DNA from: Chondrus crispus
Lineage: Eukaryota > Rhodophyta > Florideophyceae > Gigartinales > Gigartinaceae
Direction: 5' to 3'
Assembly: GCF_000350225.1 (NCBI RefSeq)
Contig: NW_005178610.1
Span: 124,001 to 188,000 of the forward strand
DNA: 64,000 nucleotides
The notes under the pieces were generated by a model. It was not told the DNA's origin, did not search any database, and worked only from the letters and a program-made list of their open reading frames with translations. How positions within the stretch are numbered: position 1 is the first letter of the stretch; each line of letters opens with the position of its first letter. This document shows positions 8,537 through 20,700 of this stretch, in pieces. A program made the position numbers and the translations under genes.

Positions 8537-10858
8537 CTAGCCACCAGCATCTCGAGATTCACACGTGACTAACGTCCTCGATATTTCCTTTTGTACTTTC
8601 ACTGGGAGCTGCCCGCTCCGGAGAAGCTTAGGAAATTTGCAGAGAACGGAATCGACATAGATTTCGTCAGCATCGCCAACCGCAGGGCAAAATTTAGCTG
8701 TCAGCTCTGCGACTCCATTTTCGGGTTCCATCCATTGGACCCACAACACCGCGATGCGTTGCTCTTGCCCAGGAACAGGATTGGTCTTTTTCCGCTTCAC
8801 TATCGCTCCAATCCAGAATCTCCCGAACTTGAGCTGGGTGACGTGCGGTCGGACCACAACAAGATCTCCCACATTGTACTCCACGCCCGCGATCGGTATC
8901 TCATCCATGTCGAAGTCAGGCTCCTCATCTTCAGAGCCTGGCGAGAGCGACTCTCCGCATCGCCCATCAGGCAGCCGTTCTCTCATGTATACTGCATCGC
9001 GTGTGTAATGCCCGTTCATCTCTGGACAAGTGCTTAGGTTCCAAGGGCATGGAACTTCGCCACCAAGTGTCAGTCTTGCGATGAGAGTTCTAAGAGCTTC
9101 CATGCTCGCCTGGGAACCGATCCGACGTTCAACTGCCTGAATGCGTCGCGTCATCCTGTGCGCGTCTTCTGTAGTGCTCTTCTTGCGTACAAGAGGAGGA
9201 ATTGTCATTTTTCGTAGGTCCAAACTTAAGCCTGGGCGCAGAAACCCCCCCGGCAGCCCAGAAGACAGTAGAGACACGGAACTCTGCGAAATTGCCCAAA
9301 GCTTGACCTCACACGTAGAGGCACCTGCTGCGTCAACTGTGAATGAGAACTCGTGGTACACAGTAAATCCACTGAGCTCTGAGGACGGTCGAAGAAGCCT
9401 ATTAACCTCGAACAGAGCTTTCGTGTTGATAGTTGAGTCAATATGTGATATGATCGGCTGCGGAGTGAAGCTCTCCCCAAGCGCGGCATGTAATTCAGGA
9501 ATAGTGCATATGTTCTTATCACGGATGCCTGCCCCAGTCCTAGAAAACATCTGATCAATGTCCTCATGAGTGTGACCTTTAGGCAGATAACGTGCCACCA
9601 CTTTTTTGAATACTCCTCGAACGACAAGCAGCTCAAAATACCCATGAGTGAACGAGTTTTTGTTCTCGCGGGTGCAGTTGTCGAGTTGAACAAAGAGCAC
9701 GGGCGGTAATATGAGATCCAAGGCTTGTAATCGGTTACTCTCGGACGTAATAACTCTGTGAATCACCTCGACTACGAGGTTGGATCCAGTTAGATTGTAG
9801 TCCTCCGCAGTGAACAAAAATGCTCCGGCACCAGCTGACTTCCCTCCGTGGTTCAGTACACCAATGAGATGTATGGGAATACCCAGCCCAATTGAAGAAG
9901 CCTTCGATTTGCTCGCAAAATGTGGCAATGCGTACTTCACTTGATCAGCGCCGTCTACAATCAAGGAAATCGTCCTGTCAGGGCGGAGCTGCGCTTCGTC
10001 TCTTGTCGCGTAGTACATGGCACGACTTGCACGTACGAACTGGATATGCTCGGACCGTCTCCGCAGCGTATCCTCTCTTTGCTCCGCGGTCAGAGGTCCA
10101 TCCAAATCTTCGTCAAACTCGACGCATGTATCACACCTAGCAAACCCGTGCAGTCGTCTCGTCTTGATCTCAGGTGCAACCTCCTTCCAGGTCCGCACGA
10201 AGTGCGTGTAACCGCATGGGAGGCGACCAAGCGCCCTCTCCTGTTCACAGTAGTCTTCCCACACCTCTATTTTGTTGCGTTGTGGGAGATGGAAAACATC
10301 GCGCTCCGGACTGTGGTCAGCGTCTCTAGATTTCACTCCGAGAAGATACGCAGCAACAAGGGTGTGCTTGCTGCCATCCAAAGATCTTGCGCGCCTATTG
10401 GCATACGGTGAAGACGGCGCATGCGGAGTACCAAGCACACTATTAAGTAAGTCCGGCGACGCTGTTGTTACACTGCGCATGTATGAATGACAGACTACGA
10501 TCCCATGGTACTGAAAAACAGGCTTGTTCTTGCTGCTCGATCCACTATCAGAATCTCGGTCGTCAAGCGCATTTCGATCGGCCACGAGTCCGATGAGAAG
10601 TCGTTTCCGGTGAACTTGAGTTTTGCCGGCGCAAAAGGAACGACGGAGGCCCCTCGACTGCTGAAATGGAATGATCTGGCCACATCGTTGTGCGCAGCAC
10701 TCCACCGGTGGTTTGTACGTCCCCGCTTCATTCGCAAGCGCATTACGCCTCATTGCAGCAGAGGACTTTGACTTGCTGATTGCATTGCGATTGCGAGAGC
10801 TTCTTCCGCGCCGCACAGAACTGCGTTGGGACTCTGAATCAGAGCTGGAGCGTGGCAT
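8537..10858 (-). CDS. DUF7869-like putative DDE transposase, 773 aa
   Basis: The frame is uninterrupted from an ATG at 10858. The N-terminus is basic and Ser/Arg-rich (DNA binding or nuclear signal likely), then comes a Cys patch (C54, C55, C59, C76). A second Cys pair, RCDTC (242-245), precedes the core. The core carries three acidic landmarks in RNase-H order: SLIVDGADQ (D302), VQLDNCTRENKN (D393) and LPKGHTHEDIDQMFSR (426-440, E432/D433/D435). The GHTHEDIDQMFSR box is the hallmark I associate with DUF7869 proteins, thought to be transposase-derived. A C-terminal module (about 660-755) begins YNVGDLVVVRP and contains KFGRFWIGAIV and WMEP, resembling a small barrel reader-type domain. Being intact, of transposase type and inside the TIRs, it is the best candidate for moving this element. 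Confidence 0.75.
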   Translation of the reverse strand: MPRSSSDSESQRSSVRRGRSSRNRNAISKSKSSAAMRRNALANEAGTYKPPVECCAQRCGQIIPFQQSRGLRRSFCAGKTQVHRKRLLIGLVADRNALDDRDSDSGSSSKNKPVFQYHGIVVCHSYMRSVTTASPDLLNSVLGTPHAPSSPYANRRARSLDGSKHTLVAAYLLGVKSRDADHSPERDVFHLPQRNKIEVWEDYCEQERALGRLPCGYTHFVRTWKEVAPEIKTRRLHGFARCDTCVEFDEDLDGPLTAEQREDTLRRRSEHIQFVRASRAMYYATRDEAQLRPDRTISLIVDGADQVKYALPHFASKSKASSIGLGIPIHLIGVLNHGGKSAGAGAFLFTAEDYNLTGSNLVVEVIHRVITSESNRLQALDLILPPVLFVQLDNCTRENKNSFTHGYFELLVVRGVFKKVVARYLPKGHTHEDIDQMFSRTGAGIRDKNICTIPELHAALGESFTPQPIISHIDSTINTKALFEVNRLLRPSSELSGFTVYHEFSFTVDAAGASTCEVKLWAISQSSVSLLSSGLPGGFLRPGLSLDLRKMTIPPLVRKKSTTEDAHRMTRRIQAVERRIGSQASMEALRTLIARLTLGGEVPCPWNLSTCPEMNGHYTRDAVYMRERLPDGRCGESLSPGSEDEEPDFDMDEIPIAGVEYNVGDLVVVRPHVTQLKFGRFWIGAIVKRKKTNPVPGQEQRIAVLWVQWMEPENGVAELTAKFCPAVGDADEIYVDSVLCKFPKLLRSGQLPVKVQKEISRTLVTCESRDAGG

Positions 10859-10957
10859 GGGAACCGACGCCGAAGTCCGAATGCGGACCGCCGTGGAATA
10901 CTGCTACGACAAGCAGCAGAAGCATGCGCCCCGCGTAGTGGCTGACTAAGGTCCGGG

Positions 10958-12371
10958 GCATACCAGGCTTTCGCGCCTAATGTCAAGACCAATCTGCAGC
11001 CTTCGCTGGAATCTATCGAGAATAAGCCCTACAGCAATGATGCCGAGAGAAGGCTGGAAAACTCTTCGGCAGGGGAGCAACGCCCTGCCGACGCCGCCAC
11101 CCCTTGCCCACGGCACGTCCCATTGGGCAATGCTCTCGCGCAGTGCAACGGCTGGCGTGCCAAGTGGTGTCGGCGGGCGAGGAGAGGCCGCTGCCCGTGC
11201 CGCACCGCGAAGGGCAGGACAGGGCGACATGATGGAGCACATGCTGCATGTGCCGGGCGGCGGGGACGCGGTGGCGAGGGATGGGGACCGCATGACGGGG
11301 CTAGCGCAGCTCAGGAAGAAGCTCCCGAGCATGATTGAGGGCGGGAGAAGGCCCTGGCCCTGCCGCTGCACGAGCTTGTCAGAGGCAAGCTGGAACGCGA
11401 GCAGGCGTATAAGATCGCGTCGCAGAAGGTCAGCGCCAAGTGCGCGCGGGTAGTTGGCAAGAATTGCGAGAAGGAGGTGTTCAACTTTGCGAAGGGAACC
11501 GCAGAGACGGATAGGAGGAATATGAGCGCTGTTGAGGAGGGCTTCAAGATGTTTGAGGAGCGTGAGAAGGAAATCCAGATGATGCTTAGGAATGGGGGCG
11601 TGGGGAGCGATGTGCTGGTTGTGAGGAATGAGGAGAAGTTCTTCAAGATCAGCTGGAAGTCGCTGGAGTGTCCAAAGAGGAGCTTCTGGAGCTCCTCCTT
11701 GGACACCCCAGCGAATTAATGATGGAAACTCTGACGACAGTGATTGTTAAAACTCTGGGTGTGCACAGCATGCGACAGAGAAGCAGCTTGATGCCAAGAT
11801 AGAGGAAGTAAAGCATTCTCTGAATCAATAAGAGAAGGCAAGTTCGAGATAGAAGAAGCGAAAAGGAGTGATAGGAATGAACTTCATGCACATAGCGTCG
11901 CGCTGCGCGGCCGCCAGTTCGACGCCCGTGTCGCGCGCTGCGTACGCCACGTCCACCAGAAGCGGATCACGGCCGCCGAGTGGCACCGGGCCGGCACCCA
12001 CATCGGCACGGGAAACAAGGCCGGCATCATGGGCTTGTGAGGCGTCAGCGACGTCCGCCTCGGCGACTCCCTGCACGCGTGCTGCCGGCCGCAGCGCCGC
12101 CTACGTGCACTACTGCAACCTCACCACCTTTGCGTTCGTGCCCACAAGGGACGAGGTGTACAGTTGCGCGGCAGACAGTGTCGTGCAATGGCTCGCGCTG
12201 GAGCTGGTCGCGATCACCGCACAGCAGGAGAAGCGGAACGAGGGCGTCAGAGGTGGGGAGGAGGTGCTCAAAATGAACTCAGAGGGATGGCATGGGCAGC
12301 GCAATTCTAAGATGGCGTACAGCTTGGCGGGCGACGGAAACGGGTTGTACATCGGTGATGGTGCCGGCTAA
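10958..12371 (+). pseudogene. Decayed coding remnants, unidentified
   Basis: Several protein-like stretches lie on the plus strand in changing frames. They are a helical, charged stretch from about 10964 (AYQAFAPNVKTNLQPSLESI), an amphipathic stretch around 11232-11340, and a strong Lys/Glu-rich helical part at about 11350-11719 (HELVRGKLEREQAYKIASQK and on). A further frame at 11826-12037 includes RITAAEWHRAGTHIGTGNKA, and a last one ends at 12371. Composition says once coding; frame changes say broken. No family is recognised. The remnants run opposite to the transposase and start about 100 bases from its ATG, so they are probably captured host gene debris inside the right end of the transposon. 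Confidence 0.4.
11668..11706. repeat. 39-base hairpin
   Basis: GTGTCCAAAGAGGAGCT and AGCTCCTCCTTGGACAC form 17-base arms with one mismatch around a five-base loop. It ends the Lys/Glu-rich coding remnant and may be a foldback scrap or a former transcript end. Confidence 0.6.
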
Positions 12372-12610
12372 TTGTGGCCCGTGGACTCGCAGGAGGCCGG
12401 CAAAAAGGGGGTGTGCTGGCGGTTGCATAGAGGCAAGGTGACGTGCGCGGGAGTCAACGTCGCGGGGGGAATCTGATGGCAACGGCGAACAATGACCGGC
12501 GGGTGTGTGGGAGGCGTGGCGGATTGAGTGAGGCTCCGAGCTGGGGTGGTACTCTTCGTCACGGACTCCAAGTGCAAGTTCCTGAGCTTGAGACCAACGA
12601 ATATATAAAA

Positions 12611-12860
12611 TATTTATCGGGTACCGTGATGGCGTGACAGTCACGGGGAGGGCTACAAGAGCACCAAGAGACCTCCCAGGGTCAAAATGCAAGCAGAAGA
12701 CGCTAAGATACTTGCAGCACCCCTAAGGAGCTCCCATTACTTATTGTCTAGTGTCTTCAACGACTGCGGAATAGTTTTGTAACGTTTTAGTGGGCTTATA
12801 ACATAACTAAAGAAAAGAACGATCTTTGCACTAGAAACCGATCTACCGGAAACCCCTGTT
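12611..12860 (-). repeat. Right terminal inverted repeat
   Basis: Reverse complement of the left TIR (565-815). The outer end reads CCCCTGTT on the plus strand, and gag text of the host Gypsy element resumes directly after it. Confidence 0.9.
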
Positions 12861-15800
12861 GAATCCCGTGATGATGTTTCGGGGGCGCGGCCACACGCCG
12901 GCGCCGCGCATTCCGATGGAAGACAAGGGTACGACGTTTCGAAGGCCAGGCTGGATGGGAAGGCCGCAATGTCAAGGAAGGCCGCCGGCCCGTGGAGGAC
13001 CTAGGACGCCGTATCCCGTCAAGACGCACGGTCTGGTGTGCTATCATTGCTATGAAAAGGGGCACGCCGCGCCAACGTGCATTCTTTCCCTCCGGGAAAT
13101 GCACCGAGTTTTGGAAAATTACGAGGCGTTGTCTCCGATGGAGAGGTTAGGGATACCATCGACGAGTTACCTGAAGGTCAAGAATTGGTTTGATTCGCAG
13201 ACGGCGAGCACGCCGAGTGCTTCAACGCCGAGGTCGAACCAACCCTTCAGAGGGCCCACCGCGGGGCCCGCGCCGTCGGATGTGAGAAGGATCCCGCAGC
13301 GGCAGGAAAACTAGAGAGGGAAATCTCGCATGAGTCGCGAGAGGCACAGGGTCGACGTACTGTGCCCGGGGCTCAGCCCCGTTCCCCGTCTCTAAAGGAA
13401 AAATCAGGCCTCGAGGAGGAGGTTGTTGGATTGGTGGATAAGCCCAAAGGGCCAGCTCAAGTCAAGAAAATTTTGAGCCGAGCCCGAGATCATCCGCTGG
13501 AAGAAGTTCGAAGACCCTGGTACAGGGTTAAGCGAAGGGAGTGTCCCGAGAAGATTTTGGTTCTTGCGCGAAAAAACTACAAAGTTTACGTGGACATCGG
13601 ACCCACAATTGGATTGATGAGCCGGGTGTTGTCTGTTTTAGACACCGGCGCGGGACCAAACCTTGTGCGAAAATCGGAACTCCCAGCTGGAATGGAATCT
13701 CTAGTGTCCTACGGACCGACCCAAGATATCGGCGACGCGAAAAATAGGCCACTCCGGACTCTCGGCACAATTAGAATGCCTGTGAGGCTTGGAAAATTTG
13801 TGGCCGCAGCCGAGTTTGTTGTATGCAAAAAACTAGCCGTTCCGCTGATTCTAGACGCGGACTACTGTGACCGGTTTGTGGAAGCAATTTATCCAAGGAA
13901 GAAAACGGGTGAGTTGGCGGATTTCTCGGAGGTCCCGATAGTTATGCGGTTCTCGACGAGAAAAGGGAAGAAGGATCTCGTCGCGGGAGAGGACGAGAAT
14001 GATGGAAAGGTGGAGCGAATTTCCCCTAAGGTAAAAGTGGCAAGAGCCACGACTATCAAGCCAGGGACGCAACGGGTCGTAGATTGCACCTCGAAGAGGG
14101 CGGGCTTGGTTGTGGTTCAGCCGTACTCGTCGTTGTACGAAAGGCACGGGTTGACGTGCACGAATGGTGTCGTTCAGGTTGAGCCTGACAGGCCATTTCG
14201 TTTACTCGTTGCGAATTTTAGGGCGTACCCTGTCAGGGTGAAAAAAGGCCAAGTGGTGGCAGAATTATTACCGCACCCGAGAGCCGCGCTCGAGAGCAAA
14301 ACCACCATTGGTGAAGTTTTCGGAATTCAAGAAAGGAAGAAGGAAAATTTTCCTAATTCCACCAAGACGCCTACGGGCGAGACAAGATGCGAACCGTCGG
14401 ATCAAGCGCGCGAGGACCAGCCAGAAGAACGGTCGGCAGGGCTCTCCGCGTCGGCAGCTACGAAGCCGCAAGGCAGGATTGAGCCGCCACCGCCGGACGT
14501 GGAGGACCTTGACCTGAGCCACGTGCCGGAACGGCTGCGCGAGCGGTTCCGTCGGATGTTGAAGAAGTATTCATGGATGTGGGATGGGACGCTTGGCGAA
14601 ATTAATACCACCGTCCATCGGACCGAGTTGATCCCCGAGACTCGTCCCATCGCACAAGCCCCGTATCGGGCCGGGCCCAAAGTCCGCGAAGTAGAAGATG
14701 CAGAGGTGCAGAAGATGTTGGAGGCAGGAGTGATAGAACCAGCGCAGTCAGAATGGGCGTCGCCCGTGTTGCTGGTGCCCAAGCCGGACGGGTCAATGCG
14801 TTTTTGCGTAGACTACCGCAGGCTGATCGCAGTGACGGTGAAGGACACGTACCCCTTACCGCGCATGGATGAGTGCCTGGACTCGCTTGGTGACACCAAG
14901 GTTTTCTCCGCGTTGGACGCGATCTCGGGATATTGGCAGATGCCTATCCCTGAGCGCGACCGCGACAAGACCGCATTTTCGTGTCACTCAAGACTGTATC
15001 GCTTCTCAAGAATGCCCTTCGGGCTAACTAACGCGCCAGCGACGTTTCAGAGAGCAATGGATATCCTGCTCTCTCCGTTCCGTTGGAAGTGCTGTTTGGT
15101 GTATCTGGACGACATAATAATTTTTAGCAAGTCGTGGGAGGAGCACATCGTGCACGTGGATGAAATACTTTCTGTATTGGAGAAGGCAGGTGTGAAGCTC
15201 AAGCTTCGCAAGTGTGAATTTTTCGTCGAAAAGATCAAGTACCTGGGCCATGTAGTTCGGCCAGGTACATTGGAAGTGGACGCTGCGCGAACCGTCGCAT
15301 TGGAACAAGTGAGGTACCCTCAAACGCAGACCCAGCTCAGGAGCTTCTTGGGACTTTGTAATGTCTACCGCAGATTCGTTCCGCATTATGCGAAAATCGC
15401 GCATCCGCTCAATCAACTGTTGAAGAAGGGACAACCGGTCCAGTTGGAAGGATTCGACGAACCGTGCAAGAAAGCTTTTCATAAGCTCAAGGACGCCATC
15501 TTGGCACCGCCGGTGTTGGCGCTGCCGAAGAACTACCTACCCTACTCGGTAGATACCGATGCAAGCGACTACCAAATAGGCGCTGCACTATTTCAAACAC
15601 ACCCGGATGCGCAACGCAAACCCATCGGGTTCTTTTCGAGAACGTTAGCCGCAGCCGAGAGAAACTATTCTGTATCAGAAAAAGAATGTCTAGCGGTAAT
15701 TTGGGCCGTACAGACTTTAAGACCATATCTATATGGCGAGCACTTCATTGTGCATACCGACCATGCCTCATTGAGGTGGTTGATGAACGTAACCGACCCC

Positions 15801-17714
15801 AGCGGGAGATTAATCCGATGGAGGCTACGCCTCTCGGAATTCGATTTTGAAATCAAGTACAAAAAGGGAAAGGCTAACAGCCAGGCGGACGCTTTGTCAA
15901 GGTTGCGAACCGCAGGAGAAACCGTCGACGAAATCGATGACGAAATCCCGTGCTTTATGGCCGAACCGGCCGAGGGTACAGTTGAGGACGAGGAAAGTTT
16001 TGACGCGGCAGACGACATCCTCGCTCTTGAGGGGGGGACCGCCCCTGATTGCCTCGATCAATTCCAAGCTGTCACTCCGGAGGAGCTCATTCGCGAGCAA
16101 GCCGTCGACCCCTTCTGCAACTGCATCAAGGAAGAAATGGACGCCGGAAAGGTGAGAACGTTCAGCACGGAGACCGAGGAACTCGAAGGAACTCTATGCC
16201 GTACTGCGGCGGAGTTTGTACAAGTGGTGATACCACAATCGTTAAGGGACCGCGTCCTAGGGTTAAGCCATTACGCAAAATTGGCAGGCCACCCAGGAGG
16301 CAGGAAACTTTACAAGACTTTGAGAAGATATTTTTATTGGCCTACGATGGCCCTAGACCGCTATGCAGTCGCGAAGAATTGCGCCGCATGTGCGCGGGAA
16401 AGGGTGAAGTTAAAAAACACGAAGGAAATGAAGCTGTTCATGCCCAAAGCTCCGCTGGAATTTGTCGCCATCGACATCCTCGGCGAGCTAATTACAACTA
16501 AGCGAGGAAATCAGTATATTCTCGTGATCAGCGATTGATACTCGAAACTGGTACGAACCGTACCGTTGAAGAAGATATCAGCTGCGCACATCGCACAAGC
16601 CTTCGTTCACCATTTGGTATTCGTGTACGGACCGCCGGTCAAGCTGCTGTCCGACAATGGAACACAGTTCACGGCCCGGTTCTTTCAGAATGTCTGCCGA
16701 ATTCTTGGCATCCGCAATGTGTTCACGACTACGTACCACCCGCAAGCCAACGGCCAAGTTGAGAGATTTAACCGCACGCTGACTTCCGCGTTGCGAAAAT
16801 ATGTTGGAGAGCATCCCAAGGACTGGGACTTATTTAGCGACGCTGTCACGTTCGCCTACAACACACAAGTTCATCGAACTACGAACATTGCGCCCTTCGA
16901 GCTGGTGTTGGCCCGGGCGCCGAGAAACATTGCGTTACAAGCGCAACCAACATTGGAGAATTTCAGCTCGTCACGAGCATACTACCTGAAATGGCAGTCG
17001 TGGTTGGAGAGCCTAATGCGAATCGCCGATAGGAGTTTGCGAAAGGAACAAGCCCGGTACAAGCGAAATTTCGACGCACGCCTTCGAAAACCGCAATACG
17101 AGATCCCACCGGGGTCCTACGTGTTCCTCCGGAAGGAGCAGGGCACGGCTAACGAACCGAAACACAAGCTGGCACAAGTCGCTACAGGACCTTATCAGGT
17201 CAGAAGATCGGACCAACATACGGTAGTCATTGCCATTGGCGATCAGGAGGAACGCGTATCGCGAGACAGGGTGGAGTTAGCCCCAAGCCCGATGGACTAT
17301 GCGCCAATAACTGGCCTACGTCAAGTGCTACAGTTCTTAGGAGAGCCGGAACTAAACGAAGAAGGAGAGGTACGGGAGGACGACGAACGTCCTCACACCC
17401 GTGCGCCTACGTCAGGGGACCAGGATAATTTAGTTGGTCAAACGCCGACAGCGGAGACACCTCCCGGTCTACGAGAGTTCGGAAAGTCCAGAGATGAGGA
17501 TGAGCCGCTGGCTCTTCGGAAGGGGGAACGACAGTTGGACACGCAGGGAGAAGGAACTGAGAGTCAGGAGTATGTGATCGACAAGATCGTGGACCACGGC
17601 TACGACGGGGACAAATTAATTCTCAAGGTGGAGTGGTACGGTTATACGCCCGAGGACGCGACGTGGGAGCCCATTGAGCAATTGCCCCGCAGCGCGGCCG
17701 TCACGTATTTCTGA
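12861..17714 (+). mobile_element. Gypsy/chromovirus fossil, gag 3' part and pol
   Basis: The parts follow Gypsy order. A gag end with a CCHC-type zinc knuckle (CYHCYEKGHAAPTC) lies around 13035-13085. An aspartic protease with DTGAG lies around 13640, and the reverse transcriptase spans about 14690-15290 with the YLDD active site near 15105. RNase H follows at about 15520-15900, then the HHCC zinc region of integrase at about 16270-16400 and the integrase core at about 16440-16900. A C-terminal chromodomain (EYVIDKIVDHG start, aromatic WYGY and WEPIEQLP) lies at about 17565-17700. The chromodomain places it among the chromoviruses, which use it to target chromatin. The copy is broken, with the 12.3 kb insertion and at least one further break, yet most of pol is well preserved, so it is not very old. 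Confidence 0.9.
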
Positions 17715-20700
17715 AGGAAAGATTTATCCTTGCCCGCGCAGATCGCGCAACCGCAATCAGGATAGTGGTAACCAAGAATTTCACATGTCAGTGTCAGTGC
17801 GGTAATCCGCGCGGGGCAGAGCGAGCCGACCTGAAGGTCGAGAAAAGGAGAATGATGAGATGGAACGAACCAGGTGAGGGGCCTTCAGACAGCCAACCCG
17901 CAAGTAGACGCAGCCTCGCACGAGTAGGATGAGCGTCGTGATGAGATACTCAGGTCGGAAGTCGCGTAACGATGTGCCAAGCGAGAAAAGAACGCTGGAA
18001 GAACGGGGACATAGACTGGATAGTCCACCTCCTTCACTCTTACCTTCATAACTGTTCGGTCTCGTTTTTGTTTTATTTGTGATTGCTTTTGTGTTGTTCT
18101 ATTTTATTTTATTTTTGAGACGTTAGGGACACGACCCCGCACCGCGGAGGTCCGTCAGCAAGTCTATGAGAAGTCCAAGGGGGACATTGAAGAGGCGATG
18201 ATCTTCGAGATCAATTCCGCCTTTGACAAAGTTACGGCCGACGCCCGCGTCGCGGGATTCTCACCATTCAGGGCAAGGCCGAGGAGGAGCTAAGAGACGT
18301 AGGAGAACATGACTCCACGACGGGTGTTCCTACGTCGTGGATGGAGCCAGAAGGAGATGAGGCACTACACACGCGCTTTACGAACGGGGGGTATTTTTCG
18401 ACTCTAAGGCAAGACGCCAGAGAGGCAGAGCTGAAACAACGATTCTGCCATGCTGTCTGCATCTCTAGGGGACATGAGGGAGAGGACAATCTGTCCAATC
18501 TGACCGAGCTGGAGGAGGTGCTAACAGGGGTTCAAAGTTGGGTTGCAGGTCGTCGAAGCCGGTTCGTTTTCGATAATATATGGTCGCGCAACAAAAATGA
18601 CGAGAGGAATTTGCTAGAACTCTCCCACGCTGCCAGCATCGCGGCGCGAAATGGTGAGCCAACCGGCAAGGTTTTGTACCCCACAAGAGATCCGACATCG
18701 ACAGAGCGGGGCTACAGGAGTAACGGTCAAAAAGAAAAATCAAGAGAGGGTTACACCGGAAATATACCGGAGTTGTGAAGGTGGTACCTGAAAACGCTCA
18801 AAGAGACCAGAGGGACAGGGGGAAATCGGCGCACAGGAAGCAAGGGACGAGTACGAATCGCTCTACGCAAAGCTTCGCTCGTCTGTACAGGTTCTGGACG
18901 CCCGTGGCAGCAAAAGGTCTTCGTCTTTCGAGGATACGCACCGCGCATTGCGTGTCATGAACAAACCGGATATGATCCGTCTGGCAGAGTTGAGGGATTC
19001 ATGGGGAAAAGGTGATGCTGGCATCGCAAGAAAGTATGCGACGCATATGAACAGTGTGGGGTCGGTTGACTTTCGAGATTTGGCGAACAGGAAAGGCCAA
19101 GTGGTAAGTCCTCATGATCTTACGCAGGATCTCGCAGTCTACGAAGACGACCGCGGGTGGAGGCCCTACCTGGAACCAAAGGTGGTGTTGGAAGCTGTCT
19201 GACAGCTACAGGAAGAAATGACTGTGGTCAACGTTATTGTTGACGATAAAGGTCTCGAGGGTAGCGGGGCGGACAAGCGATATTTTTTCGAAAATATTTG
19301 TTGACTGCTGGGCAGAGCTGAGCTGTTTGCTTGTTAGTGCGCGGTGGGTGATCAAGGTTTTGGTTGATAAAGGGTGTGTGACAACGGGAGGCGTACCTCT
19401 TGAGGATGAAGAGACGCACCACGATACGAGGGGAGAGTCCGAAGGGCAGGCAGTTGTTGTTGGATGGCCCACCGCGTAAGCAGCGGGACCTCCCCGAGTA
19501 CACAGCAACAACACCCCACAAATATCGACAAGTGTCGCGATGCCCAAGTGGAACACAGGACACCGCTCGGAATTTTCAATTAATTTTAAGGAGAAAGCGA
19601 CGCCGTCGAGCGCATGGGACGCTGAGCCTTTTCGGGATAAGTGAGCTGCACACGGTTCGCGACCACGACGAACGTTGCCTCTGTCGAGACAACGTCATCC
19701 GATCGCGCTTATCTCCTTTCTTTTGTCAATGTTTTTTGTTTTGGGGTTGCTTTCTATTTTGTTTTGTCACATCCTAGATGTGACCCCCCCACCCCACCTC
19801 ACACCACGGACGCCGGTCAGCCGACATGTTACAATCAAGAGGTGGCTCAACCGGGACCCGTAACGAGAGGGATAACTCTCCGAGGTGCGCGAAGGACGAT
19901 CAAGAGAAAGACCCGAGGGATACAAAGCTGACAGTACGATCTGCGTCGCGGAAAGACGTGTTGGAAATCGTGAAGGATGCCCGTCGACCTTCTACCCAAC
20001 TTTAATTCCGTGGCGACTCCCTTTATTACTATTTTTCCTTCTGGGGATGAGCACAAACCATCGATAAGACACACATCAAAGTACAGCATCCGATCGCGAG
20101 AGCAGGACGGCGCTCGCCGAAGGGAAACAATGGCCCGCGTGTAGAAGAACAAACGTTTCGTGGACACGAGAGGAAGACGGGTACGACTACCGAAAACGAA
20201 AACGGTGTGCAATTAGCAAGTAATCCTCGCAAGGACTTTACCAAGTATCGACGATTTGGTACTGTAGGCTCTAAAGCCTGCGCGAGAGCAGAACCCCTTC
20301 GAGGAGGTCACATTTCGTGGCACCTCGTACGAAGAAGATCGTATTCTTCAAAGACAGGAATGTCATGAAGTGATACGAGCTCCGACGCCCTTTATGAATC
20401 TTTTTATTGTTGCAGTGTCGACGCGAGGGAGATTAGAACAATGGACACAGATTTCTGTTAACGTTTCGTGGACACGAGTGGCCTCGATCGCACGACTTCC
20501 GAACGGGGAAAAGAATGAGGTTGTTGTCCCCACACCCCGCCATCACCCTCCCTATTAATATTTTTATTGCACGACTAAGCAGGCCTCAGGCGACAAATGA
20601 CGAGTTGCGGGAGTTCGCAACTACTGCACGGGGAAATCGACAGGAATTGTCTCGAGGGATCTAACGGGGCGAAGAAGAAAAAGAAAGAGAACGTAATGTC

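Larger units (their letters stand above)
565..12860. mobile_element. 12.3 kb DNA transposon with long TIRs, carrying methyltransferase and DUF7869-like transposase
   Basis: The first about 250 bases (565-815) match the reverse complement of 12611-12860 with only scattered differences, about 93% by eye. Both begin with AACAGGGGTTTC. The unit interrupts the gag region of a Gypsy element, with gag text on both outer sides. It holds, on the minus strand, a decayed NT-C2 gene, an unknown frame, a ParB-like DNA methyltransferase and a DUF7869-like putative DDE transposase, plus plus-strand gene debris. I see no clear target-site duplication directly outside the TIRs: the left flank ends CGGAT and the right flank starts GAATC. 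The difference between the TIRs suggests the copy is not brand new. The superfamily is not known to me; assignment rests on the transposase-like protein. Confidence 0.85.
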
